Shown: piece by piece, positions 32,955-43,444 of the stretch
Position numbering within the stretch: the stretch's first letter is position 1
Layout: the number at the start of each line of letters is the position of its first letter
Source: Lumbricus rubellus
Lineage: Eukaryota; Annelida; Clitellata; Crassiclitellata; Lumbricidae
Length of the DNA stretch: 64,000 bases
NCBI GenBank assembly: GCA_945859605.1
Contig: OX243814.1
Coordinates: 23,639,686 to 23,703,685 of the forward strand
Direction of reading: 5' to 3'
Program-made: the position numbers and the translations under genes
The notes under the pieces: model-generated
Seen by the model: only the letters and a program-made list of their open reading frames with translations
The model's database searches: none
What the model was told of the DNA's origin: nothing

Positions 32955-33759
32955 CGTCGGTCGAGAATTATAAGGCTCTATGTCCAAAAAGTACTATTCC
33001 GAGATATTCCAATTTGAAAGTTCAACAATCTAGCACGCAAACAATAATGAAAATATTGAAAATGTAAGTAACGGATTTTGTTCATTTGTCAATTAAGTAA
33101 CATTGTACATTGCCAAAAAATGGAATAAAATGTAAAAACATTTTTTATGAATTTTTTAAAGAAAGCCCCACGCCCAAAATTGGACATAGAGCCTTATAAT
33201 ACTCAACGCAAGCAAATTGCGAGGGCTTAACATTTTTATTCCTGTGTGAAAGTTCATCATTCAAGTACATAAACAATACTGAAAATATTACAAATGTAAC
33301 TAACGGATCTAGTTCATTTGCCAATAAAGTAACATTGTACATCGCAAAAGGCTGTGAATAAAATGTTGAAACATTTTTTATGAATTTTTTAAAGAAAGCC
33401 CCACGCCCCAAAATTGGACATAGAGCCTTATGACACTCAAAGTACAGAATGTGTGGGCCCAATTATTATTGATAAATTTAGATCACGTGACTTGTATGCA
33501 GCGGTCTTATTTGCTGTTGGACATAGAGCCTTATAATTCTCAAAAAGATGAAAACATGGGACTATCTGCGACGTCTGACGTCTCTATTAAAATGCATGGG
33601 ACATAGAGCCTTTTCATTTTGTAAATATCTCTGTTAATATTGAAGATCCAGCTTAGATTCTCACATGACATGATAGCCCTGAACAAGATCAACGTCGTGG
33701 TACCAATAACTAAAAAATTTCAAAAAATGGACATAGAGCCTTATAATTCTCGACCGACG
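32955..33759. mobile_element. Transposon with 32-bp perfect TIRs and internal TGGACATAGAGCC repeats
   Basis: A perfect 32-bp inverted repeat begins CGTCGGTCGAGAATT at 32955 and ends AATTCTCGACCGACG at 33759. TATT lies directly outside both ends, a possible 4-bp target duplication. The inner part of the terminal repeat, TGGACATAGAGCC, recurs near 33181, 33415, 33518 and 33599. A segment of about 170 bp ending in GAAAGCCCCACGCCC is itself duplicated (33025-33198 and 33262-33434). Confidence 0.85.
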
Positions 33760-34320
33760 TATTAATAAAAAAATGCACATATAATACGTAAATGTATAGG
33801 CCTACGTCTATATTATAGTTATGTATGTAGTCATAGGCCTATACATAATCGCTTGTAATTATATGTGTGTATATGCATATATAATAAATATTATATGTTT
33901 TGTTTTGTTTGTTTTATTCATTTATTGACTTGCAAGTCACATCAATATTCACATAACAGTAACAGACATTAACAACAATAAAATTTCAACAAGAAAATTG
34001 TTATGAACTTAATATCAGGGCACTGAGTGCAGGTCAATGAGTCAGCCGACAAAGGTCTAAAAGACCCGCTAAGACTCGGCTGGCTCATTTACAAACTTAA
34101 TTCCTGCAAAGGTTAATGTGAAGGATCAAAAATTCCAAGACGAGGAGACACCAATCCACATACATCAGGTTAAGTTGAATATGAAGCGGTTCACAAAAAA
34201 TAACAGAATAACAGAGGGCCACACAACAAATGTAAATGCAAAGCCTGAGAACATCTTAAGGTCAAGCATGTATCTCATTCAAACGGGGAGGAGGAGGCAG
34301 TCCCATAAACTTTTTAAGTC

Positions 34321-34417
34321 CCCATTATAATTTACACAAATATAAAAAGTACTTTAGTTTGTTTTTAAAAAGTTTGATGGAAACAGCAGTTCTTATGTCC
34401 TCAGGGAGAGAATTCCA
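34321..34417 (-). pseudogene. LINE reverse-transcriptase C-terminal fragment, minus strand
   Basis: The minus strand reads WNSLPEDIRTAVSIKLFKNK followed by LKYFLYL, the typical end of CR1/L2/Rex-type non-LTR retrotransposon ORF2. The flanking DNA down to about 33900 may be its 3' UTR. Confidence 0.75.
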
Positions 34418-35207
34418 TATGTATAGGCCCTATATAAGAGGCACTGCATGGAGCAACGGAGAATACATTTCGTAAAAATTATGTGTTTATAAAAATATGT
34501 AGGTCTTATATATAGGCCTAATTATGTTATGTATATGTGATCTTTTTATGAATAGGCTATGTTGGCCGATGTATACATAAAGGCTTGTATGTGTTAATGT
34601 ATGAACACACAATATGCATAATTAGATAGATCTATATACCATAGCCTACATGCATAAAATGTTATATGCAGCAGCGAGTTGTTAATCAGATAAAGTTCAG
34701 AAGATTAACAAGGACGAGATGATCTCTAAAGAACAAAGCGGTTCTTGTCAAGGTTAAAACATAATGGCTATGATAATTGTGCTGTCACACTACAGTTGTA
34801 TAGCAAGAAACAATAAAGAACAGTGCAACGTTTAACCTTCGTATGTCACAAAGTTAACAACTTAAGCCAAGGGACGAGAGTAGCCTACATTTCAACTAAG
34901 AAACTTTTATAACCGATTACAAAATCATAAAGCATCTACTAAATATAAGGAAGGGTTTGCATGTATACCTAGTGGTGGATCACTTGTCTTTTTCAAATAC
35001 TTTATTTCTTCCGCGACATCGTTCGCGATAATATTTCTTTTAAGAGCGCCGCTCTTCTGTCGGGCGCCCTTTTGTCGGCGCCCTTTTGACGGGTCACCGA
35101 AAATAAAACAAGTCAGTTCCCAAGACTATAACGAGCTTGAAAATTAACTTCTATGCAACTTGTCATTAAAACACGAAGAGAAACCACAGCTATAAGCTTA
35201 TACTCAC

Positions 35208-35383
35208 TGGATCACTAAGTTCAAGCTTTCCATTTCGACTCCAGAAGGTCAAGTGAGCCAATCGCTTCTGTCCTGTACGAAAATCGAATAGGTTGCATGT
35301 TCCAAACGGAGGCGTATACAAATGCAGACTGACCGTTCTGTCAGAGTGACTAGGGTTCTCCACCCGATGCAAACCCATCGAGT
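35208..35383 (-). CDS. CDO1: CDO1 exon 3
   Basis: The acceptor is TTGTCTGTAG. The exon encodes the completed Asp, then [40 protein letters not shown] and [18 protein letters not shown]. It holds the third iron ligand and the cross-link tyrosine. It ends in phase 0 at a consensus donor. Confidence 0.9.
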
Positions 35384-37127
35384 CTACAGACAACAGGAAA
35401 ATAATAAAGCACTGTGTGATTAGATATGGTGGGGTCGAATAAAGGGCAAAAGTTGTGAGAGTCACAACGTGTAAGCGCTTTTAGTTTTATAACTCTACGA
35501 GAAACAGTTCAGTGTATTAAGACTCATTCGGCTTCAGCAGGGGTTATTCTAAGAAATTTTTATAACTGCACAAAACGACCTTTTTAGTCGTCCGGACCAA
35601 ATGTTTGATCGTCGAAATCCCGTGAAAATATCACCATTTTGAAATTTTCCCGGCCTAAAAAAAACTGATGACCCTTTTTTAGTCCTTTGTTCGCTATATA
35701 ACACTATGAGTTACTGCACAACATCTTATTTTCAGCTGCACAAATTTCTTTTCCAACTACGCACTTTGTGTACAGCTGCACGTTAAAATAACCTCTGGGC
35801 TTAAAACTATCAACTCAAAGTATGAAAAAATTACAAATTGCTCTTTTCTGTATGGCTCGATTAAAGATAGAGAGAAAAAAGAGACAGAGATATCGAGAGA
35901 GAAAGACAGAGAGGGAGAGAGAGAGAGAGAGAAAGAGAGAAAGAAAGAGAGAGAGAGTGGCATGGCCAAGTGAAGAATGGAAGAGAGGAAAAGATCCGGA
36001 GAAGATGGAAAGGCAGCGGATGAAGAGGCAGAGAGAGAGAAGGGGGGAGAGAGAAGGGAGAAAGAGAGAGAATGGTATTGCCATATGGAGAATGGAAGAG
36101 ATGCAAAGAAAACCAGAAGAGAGAAGAATATGGACTGAGAGAAGGAAATAAAGAAGAAGAGAGATGATTGTACCGTTTATATAAGTCACTTGGTCCGTTG
36201 TATAATTGCGAGTCTCCTTCTCCCGCATTGGTTGTCCTGGTGGCTCAGCTGAGATAGAGGCTGGATGGACAGAGGATGGAAAGGCAGAGAATGGAGAGGA
36301 GGAGGAGGAGGAGGAGGAGGAGGAGGAAGGGGAAGGGGAGGAGGAGGATGGAGAGGCAGCGGACGAAGAGGCAGAGGGTGGAGTGGAGGAGGAGGCAGAG
36401 GCTGAAGATGAGGCGGATGGAGTGCATGGCCATTCGTATATTGTCTCCCTCAGTTGACCGGCCAAGACCTTAACGTAGCAGTGGGCGTCGCTGTGGTCAT
36501 GGATCTGACTGGCGTGACCTTCACCCCAACACAGAAGCATCAAGTTGAACTTTCCATTTCCCTCGTCCACCAGATTTCTTGTGTATCTGAAACATAATAT
36601 TACTCTTTTCTTCTCTTTCTATTATCTAGTCTTTCTAATCTTCACAATTAAATGGACATTTCAACAAGTCCGACAAGGATAGCAGAAATTCGCGGGAAAA
36701 GTTCTGCTTTCACGGTAGCATTTTGTAAAAAAATGGAAAAAATTGCAGCAAATTCACGATCTGAAATTTGCGTAAAAGTGGTGCAATTCGTGGCTTATAA
36801 TTTTTTATGTGGAAACGATGGCGTTCAAAACAAATGCCAAAGATCTCGGAATTCACCGAGTCTTTACGATATTTACCTATAAGCGTCGAAGTTGACATAT
36901 TTTCTCCAGTCTTTGGGTCGACTGGTGTAGGACTCGAGAACTGACTTAACCTGATCGACATCAACCTCATCTTCATCGAAGATTTTATGCAGTTCATCGA
37001 TGACGTCCTGCAGCGTCTTCACGTTGTCGGCGCAGGAAGGAACTACTTTCTCTTGGGCGCACATTTCTCCTTTCTCTTCGGCGGAAGGAACAACTTTCTC
37101 TTCAGCGTTCATTCCTCCTCCTTCCAT
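35208..37127 (-). CDS. CDO1: Cysteine dioxygenase with serine-rich insertion
   Basis: Iron enzyme that oxidises L-cysteine to cysteine sulfinate in the cytosol, the first step of taurine and sulfate formation. Minus-strand exons are 37127-36877, 36586-36174 and 35383-35208, with matching phases (2, then 1), giving 280 codons. Iron ligands are kept as H113-x-H115 (IHDHSDAHC) and H227 (MGLHRVEN); the Cys-Tyr cofactor pair is C120 and Y244 (SLHLYTPPF); R87 of YTRNL is kept. Human CDO1 has 200 residues. The excess lies in about 40 extra N-terminal residues and an insertion between EWP and YIND. After the third exon either a donor (CCA|GTGAGT) leads to an unseen short last exon, or reading ends after VSISL at TAG (35190). 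An upstream in-frame ATG at 37265 has a weaker context. Confidence 0.9.
35873..36080. repeat. Purine-rich (GAGA)n tract in CDO1 intron 2
   Basis: GA-rich on the plus strand and thus CT-rich on the transcribed strand. It lies in the intron next to the serine-rich part of exon 2 and has similar composition, which suggests how coding DNA of that kind could have arisen. Confidence 0.9.
36174..36586 (-). CDS. CDO1: CDO1 exon 2 with poly-Ser insertion
   Basis: The acceptor is TTATGTTTCAG. The exon encodes [40 protein letters not shown] and LRETIYEWP, then 81 residues before YIN, where the human protein has 21. The inserted part is Ser/Ala/Pro-rich with a run of 11 serines from TCC codons (36297-36350 region). 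It closes with [17 protein letters not shown], which aligns with the human RENQCAYIN. The frame is open throughout and the exon ends in phase 1 (AACG|GTACAA). No GT donor lies between EWP and the serine tract, so it looks coding, although its CT-rich sequence resembles an intron end. Confidence 0.82.
36877..37127 (-). CDS. CDO1: CDO1 exon 1
   Basis: ATG at 37127 has A at -3 and G at +4. The exon encodes a charged leader with a duplicated EKVVPS, then the conserved [20 protein letters not shown] and [12 protein letters not shown]. It ends TATAG|GTAAAT in phase 2. If translation began at 37265 the protein would gain 46 Arg/Ser/Thr-rich residues that look like a mitochondrial presequence. Confidence 0.88.
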
Positions 37128-37549
37128 TATTTTCCTATTTGTCGTCGTCGTCGTAGCAATTTTCGTCAAAGATACTTCTGAAGAAGAAGCGAGTGATCGT
37201 AAGATACCTCTGCCAGAGACACATCTCTTTTGGCTACTGCAGTATCTACTTATAATAGGTGGCATACGTGATTATAACTTGCTACCCCGCTCGAATCTGA
37301 GTTTCTTTGACCTTGCATTGTGCCCTTAAGAATGCACTCTGTGGATCTCTACAGCGTAGTTGATCAAAGGTTATTAATTGCTCAGAAGACAATTAAATTG
37401 TCTGTAAACCTATTGTCTTCATTTCTGCTTCTTCGATAGGGCTACCGGTAATCAAATTGCAATTGCTGTCAATAGAAGTGTAAACAGGTCGTTGTCAATC
37501 AACGGACGCCTGGATTTACAGCAAACGAACAGGAACGTTACTAAGTAAC

Positions 37550-37721
37550 CAGAGACGTAACTAGGTTTTTTCGTTGGGGGGGGGGGCTTAAGCCTTAAGT
37601 ATGACGAGTGCGGTAGTCTATTTAGCCGTAAGTATACAACGGTTTGATTCATTTGGGGGGCTTCAGCTTCGTTTGGGGGGCTTAAGCCCCCCCCCCAAGC
37701 CCAACGCTAGTTACGTCACTG
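37550..37721. mobile_element. hAT-type MITE with 8-bp target duplication
   Basis: The ends CAGAGACGTAACTAG and CTAGTTACGTCACTG are near-perfect inverted repeats. TAAGTAAC flanks both sides (37542-37549 and 37722-37729). The 172-bp body has G- and C-runs (GGGGGGGCTTAAG) that can fold back. Confidence 0.9.
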
Positions 37722-38034
37722 TAAGTAACGAGATTAAATGAAGACAGTGAAGAGTATGCTCCGAAGACAAGCACGTGATAATATTTGAATTATAGGACGT
37801 TATGCTTTTGCCATCCATTGAACGTAAAGCACGAACTGAAGGGAAACCATCTGAATGGTTTGCAATTCAAAGGCACGGTGCATTTAGCTCCAGATCGCTG
37901 TGACACCAATTGACAAAATTACTGAAGTAATTGATCATTGGGTAACGTTACGGTAGCGCCTATCCATAAATGGATGATGAGAGTAGTTGAGATGAGGCCA
38001 TCATATGTATGTGCAGGTCGATGCATGCTTTTGT

Positions 38035-38165
38035 GGGACGCGATGGTGCAGTAGTTGGTTCGGTGCCTTGGAGCCAGATGGTTCCTTGTTCGAATCCACC
38101 TCAAGCCGTCGCGTAGTGACCGTGAGTAAGTCCTTTACTCACAACTTCGGCAACTAGAAGACCAG
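38035..38165 (+). mobile_element. SINE family A head
   Basis: GGGACGCGATGGTGCAGTAG and TTCGAATCCACCTCAAGCCG match the tRNA-like head of family A, with an A-box-like and a B-box-like block about 40 bp apart. The 3' body is lost or diverged. Confidence 0.65.
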
Positions 38166-39393
38166 ATATCCCACCGACTGAATCCATTGATTTTCAGCCA
38201 TGTCATTCCTCATTCAGCATTGACCAACATGATCTCGTTGATCAGTATAACCAACTACTACACCTTGACCACCCAAATACATCCGATTTGATACTATTGG
38301 ATATACCTATAAAAACTTAATATATAATTTATGCAAATACCTCTCCTCGACGGTCAGCGATGCCAACTGGCAAACCAGATAATTCTCTACTGAACTGAAT
38401 CTATGATTTTACGCCATGTTAGATCTATACTACTCCTCTTTCAGTGCACAGTTTATTGGAGTTGCAAGTCGGAAACATGGGATACTGTAGGCAAAGGTAT
38501 TTGATTCAGACCCATGCATATGCTAAGTTGCTAACCTATCTATGATGAACGTCTTCCGAGTTATCGTGCACTGTATTTCGGGTCCACATACCAATGAACA
38601 GACGTTCGTGCAAACCGCAACTCAAACACAAACTCAGATATGCAGACTTAAAGCTTTCATAATGAATTAATTGTCATCACGAAGTTTCTTGACATAACCA
38701 GAATAAGTGGCAAACACAGCGCGGGTGGTCAAATTAAAGTGGATCGTCCATCAATTGTTCAAAGATTAAAATGCAAAAAACTGCTTAACTGTAACTGTCC
38801 TACTTATTTGCGATAGCAATGCACGCATTGACCTTACGTAGGCCTACGTGACAAAAGTCGAGCAGCTTAATTGTAAATAGCATTAAAGACGAATATAGGG
38901 CTATCTCTGTGGATTTTTTTATTTTGTTCTACTTGATGTATATCGCCGGTGAATTAAGGAGTCTCTCTCTGACGTGGTATTTGTGGGCGCTGATGAATTC
39001 TAAAAGATTTACAATGCATTACATTGCATTACATCTCCAACTAAGGCCTGTCTCTGTCTGTCTGCGTCTCTTTTTAAGAAGCACTTCGATCAAATCTAAC
39101 CAATTTCTCATTGGCTTTCAAACACCTGGATAAACACCCGGTAATTTATTTATCCCACTGCTGCTCTTCACTTGGCAACTTTCTAATCGACTTGCGTTAC
39201 TGTGTGACTTTGAGTCCTTGGTCGCGAGCTAAAATAAGTTTGCAAGAAGCGAAGCTAATAATGTATACAGTGGTCAGTCTAGCCAAATATAGACTACACA
39301 TATAGGCCTGTCACTGCAGATCCTTGGCAACAATATAGTATTATACCGTATAGTCAAAATGGCTTAGTTGGAGACTATGCGTGTTCAACGCTC

Positions 39394-39702
39394 GTGAATA
39401 AGCTGATGCCCTGCGTTTGGCTATCGAGTGGCGCTTTAGAGATTTGTAGATTACGATTGATATGTCTTGAACTGGATAGGATCATAGGACATGTACTGAG
39501 AGGCAACTCCTTGCAAAGAGACATTGTGGAAGGCAAAATGGAAGTGAAGAGGGGAAGAGGAAGACCTAGGGAAAAGTTCTTAGACTGGATGATGGAGGAT
39601 GGATATGGAAAACTCAAAGAAAAAGCACAACATCGAGAAGACTGGCGTCGTTGGGCATCTGGACCTGCCGAGGCAGCTTACCTAAAGAAGAAGATGTCTT
39701 GA
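39394..39702 (+). pseudogene. LINE ORF2 C-terminus
   Basis: About 100 codons, including [40 protein letters not shown] and [15 protein letters not shown], to a natural TGA. This is the basic C-terminal tail typical of non-LTR retrotransposon endonuclease/reverse transcriptases. No catalytic domain is present upstream. A small related piece lies at 43048-43112. Confidence 0.8.
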
Positions 39703-40983
39703 CAAATCAGGTGAGCAAATAGTTGCACAAATATTTAATAAAATGCGTGTAACGATTACAACAATCGCGCTCGTTAAATTATTTGCTGTATACTAATATA
39801 AATAAATCATAACTACTATAAATTATTATTATGTCGACAGGTAGGCCCTAACGATTGTAATTCTTGCATATCCATAATCATAAATTTAAGATATTTATAG
39901 GCTTACTGATTGCCTGATCCATCATGATTCGATAAGATGTTTTAGTTTCGATTAGGCTATTTCCTAACGATATATATAGGGGTTACGGTACGTATTAGTG
40001 TTTGTCTTTCTGCGTCGTTTATGCCTGAAATGCTGTGATGGTCAGAAAACGGTTACAGCTTATATAGCAGCTGACTTTTGATAGGCAACCTTTTAGGTGA
40101 TGTCGAGGTTTCATGGCACTCTCATGGAAGTATCCTGAAACAGTCAACATTGTTCTACTAAACAAATGCATTTTCATTGACTCATGGCTACATATAGCCT
40201 ATACTGATACTGATACTCCTATTTATTAATAAACTTACATGACGAAGGTATAACGAAGTTTTACTGCCTTGACGACCAATATCAGCCTATTATCGCTTTC
40301 AACGCGCATTTTGAGAATGTAGGCCTATAACTACGACGAAAGGGGAAAAGTTCTTGCACTTAGCCTATAGCCTACGTGAAAGGACAACAGAAGAATAGGC
40401 TATAGCTTGTTACAGAGTTTTTATGTAAAGCTAACATTAATTTTGTTTATTTCCCGCACGATTTAAAAAACACACGATAGAAATACTTCAGCTAAATGAT
40501 AAGCCTACCTTCCTTGTTTAGTCTTGACGTTGTTCATGATGTACTCTCCACCAGAAAATCCGATTCTTGCCTGCTTATTTCTATTTCCTAGTAATAGACA
40601 ACATATTAACGCAAAGTTAAAAGTCAAGAACTAAATTTAACTTCCAGCTTATTTATTTTACTTCGTTATTGGCAATTCTAGTCCTGCCAGCATCGACAAT
40701 AATGACTAGAACATGGCAGACAAATCACGAAGGGACTAAATTTGAAACATCATTTCGTTTGGCTTAGGCATTTAATATTTCTCCAGCAAAATAAAATTTA
40801 GACTTCTCTAATGTTTGCAAAACGTTTGCGCCGGTCCCTCTTTTAAATAGGGCCTACCTTTTTCAAATGTCTAACCTTCCCAGGACCAGTGGCGGTGTTT
40901 TTTCACAAAATTTCTAATAAGACAAAAAATTATGAAACAGGAAATCAATAGGCCTAATAGGTTATAGGCCTTTCTTTATAGGG

Positions 40984-41102
40984 TTTACTATCAAAACCGC
41001 GCGCGGTAATGATCGTGCGCGGTTCTGAGGGTGCGCGGTTTTGTGAATCGCGGTTTTGTGTGCGCGGTTTTGGGCGCGCGGTTTTGTGTGCGCGGTTTTG
41101 AC
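40984..41102. repeat. GCGCGGTTTTG short tandem array
   Basis: Roughly seven copies of (G)CGCGGTT(TT)G with variable 4-8 bp spacers, mostly in the same orientation. It is strikingly CpG-rich for this AT-rich DNA and lies immediately before the element at 41172-41550. Confidence 0.85.
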
Positions 41103-41171
41103 CGGATACCTCTTCATAGCGTCGACAACTGGATTTCCTTCTTATAAAGCTTGTCAAACAATCACTATTCG

Positions 41172-41550
41172 GCAGGTGTCGCATGACAGAGTTTCCCCCT
41201 AAAAGTCTCCCCCCGGAGACTTTATTTCGAAATAGATTCTCCCCCGGAGGATCTGTTCTAGAATAAATTCGCTCCCCGGAGACTATATTCTGAAATAAAG
41301 TCTCCGGGGGGAGAGAATATTTCCTCCGCCCACGAAACCGTGAAATCGGCTAGAGTCGCATCAAATTATTAGATAAGCATATCAAACCGTTAGTTTACGT
41401 TGTTAACACGATAACACGTTATTTAACACGAACATAATAGGCTATACTTTTACACCAGAGAAAAGTCTTCCAAAACAGATTTTCAGCCAGGGGGGATTCT
41501 GTTTCGGGGAGAGACTTTGTATCGGGGAGACTTTATTTCGTGACACCGGC
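41172..41550. mobile_element. GCCGGTGTC element, second copy
   Basis: Reverse-orientation copy of 9222-9618. Ends are GCAGGTGTCGCATGACAGAG and CGTGACACCGGC. It has the same series of GGAGACTTTATTTC hairpins and the shared internal ACACGATAACACGTTATTTA. Confidence 0.8.
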
Positions 41551-42609
41551 GTCAAGAAATAGAATAAGCCTATTCTCTTGTATTAATCCTATCCCCTCCA
41601 GCAGATGAATCATGACGAGAAGTTGAAAAAACTTCCTTCGCGCGTAGGCCTATATTTGGCAAATTAACTTCCATCTACTTTGTTTTAACAATGACACTAA
41701 CAGGTAGCCTAGTATGTTTCATGTTTATTCCTACTAGGTAATTTTGTCTGCTTTGGCTTTTGAGCACTTAGAACATCTAGAACACTTAAGCGTCATCGTG
41801 CTCATTCTGAGTTGAATGAAAAATGTAGACTTTCAAAATGATATTTTGAACAATTATTGGCAGTTCCACGACATGACATTGTGTCATGTGCATTTTCTCT
41901 TCCAGTTAAAGTGTTCAACAATCGAAATCTTACCTGTCAAAATGCCCCGGCATTGTTTTATCGTCGGTCCTTCCACGATCACGGGCCACAGAGGTAAGAG
42001 GCTAGATGAGTAGGATATCAAATATAAAGCAGAAACGTCACTTTCATCATTGGTTAAAGTCAAGATTTAATGGCATTGGTGTTTTTCATAAAGAAAGTAG
42101 AAATAAACCAGGCGCGGATTCAGAGGGGGGCGGAGCCGGCGTACGCCCCCCCCCCTAAACCTGAGCAAATGTTCTCAAACTAAACTGACCTAAAACTAAT
42201 ATAATTGCAATTTGGGAATATGATGTTTTGAAGTAGCTGGACCGGCAGAATGGAGCTCTCTTACCGGAGCTCTCTTACCTACTTACCTGAGTTGCTAGCA
42301 GACGTTGCCCACGTGACCAATGACTTTTGCCGTGACGTCATTCACAAAGTTCATGTACAGACAAAATTTACGTAAATAGAAATTGGTCAATTTAAAAATA
42401 ATTTTTATGTCGAGTAGTCCGCCGTCAAAACGGCTTAAACAAGCAGTTTTATCATTCGCGAATAAGCCGACTGCCGTTGGTAAGACATAAACCTATCTTA
42501 GGCCTAAATCTCAAAAGATGGCATATGATTATCATTATAATTTTGAAATTCGTCGTGCTGATTATAGCCGCCGAAAGATACTCTGCGCGGGGGTAAGGGG
42601 ACTGAGGTT

Positions 42610-42770
42610 CTGCCCGGTGTGAGTCCGGGCTGGCGGTGGAAGGGGGCCGCGATTCTGCCCGGTGTGAGTCCGGGCTGGCGGAGAAAGGGGGCTGAGGTTT
42701 GGCCCGGTGTGAGTCCGGGCTGGCGGGAGAAGGGTGTTGAGTCCGGCTTGGCGGAGGAAGGGGCTGAGAT
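42610..42770. repeat. 45-bp GC-rich minisatellite, about 3.6 copies
   Basis: GGTGTGAGTCCGGGCTGGCG recurs at 42616, 42661 and 42706 with a 45-bp period, then decays. It can be translated as a 15-residue repeat (VSPGWR...), but no gene context was found. Confidence 0.88.
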
Positions 42771-43047
42771 TCACAAGGACAGCAATTTTGAATTTTGCTA
42801 CACTAGCACGTCGATGCTTATGCTAATAGAATGCACCGCAGACCATGATGTACCCGTAAAACCCCCTTAGATATGTGACATGCCCCTATGGTTTTTCTAT
42901 ATAGTAGGCCTTACCCATATGACAGTATACTTAAAAACTGGTTAAGCTATATAGGCCTAAACTTTTAACTTTTGTGATTAGGCTATATTAAAGACTAAGC
43001 CCATTTCTTTACAATAAAATTTTGACATTCTTATACTGGTAGCGTGA

Positions 43048-43112
43048 GTGGCGTCGTTGGGCATCTGGATCTGCCGATAGGCAGCTTACCTAAAGAAGAG
43101 ATACTGGTAGCT
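43048..43112 (+). pseudogene. Short LINE ORF2 tail fragment
   Basis: GAGTGGCGTCGTTGGGCATC and the following bases match the [11 protein letters not shown] coding region of 39394-39702. Confidence 0.6.
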
Positions 43113-43444
43113 AGTGTGCGACTCTGCAAAACGACTTCTTATTTAAGTTTTCATTATTTTATCGTTCATAAATAGCTGGCAAAAAGAGCCTAAAAGGGCT
43201 CAAGTTGAGGTCAACAGAGCTAAAAATGCGCTGGCGGCTGGGGCTCCGCCCCAGACCCTGCTGGGGGAGCTTACGACGCTCCCCCAGACCCACTAGTCGG
43301 TATGGGCTAAATTCGTGCCTTCGACACTCGCAGCCTCGCGCCTTCGGCGCTTCATAAAAATTTTTCTGGTTGGGCTTAGGGCTTCAGTCCCTCAAACCTG
43401 AAATCCTGGCGCCGCCACTGTATATATGTATACATGTATATATA

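Noticed and set aside
36245..36420. Serine tract of CDO1 exon 2 as an intron
   Set aside because: No GT donor between EWP and the tract, the frame is open and the length is a multiple of three; a non-canonical intron cannot be fully excluded.
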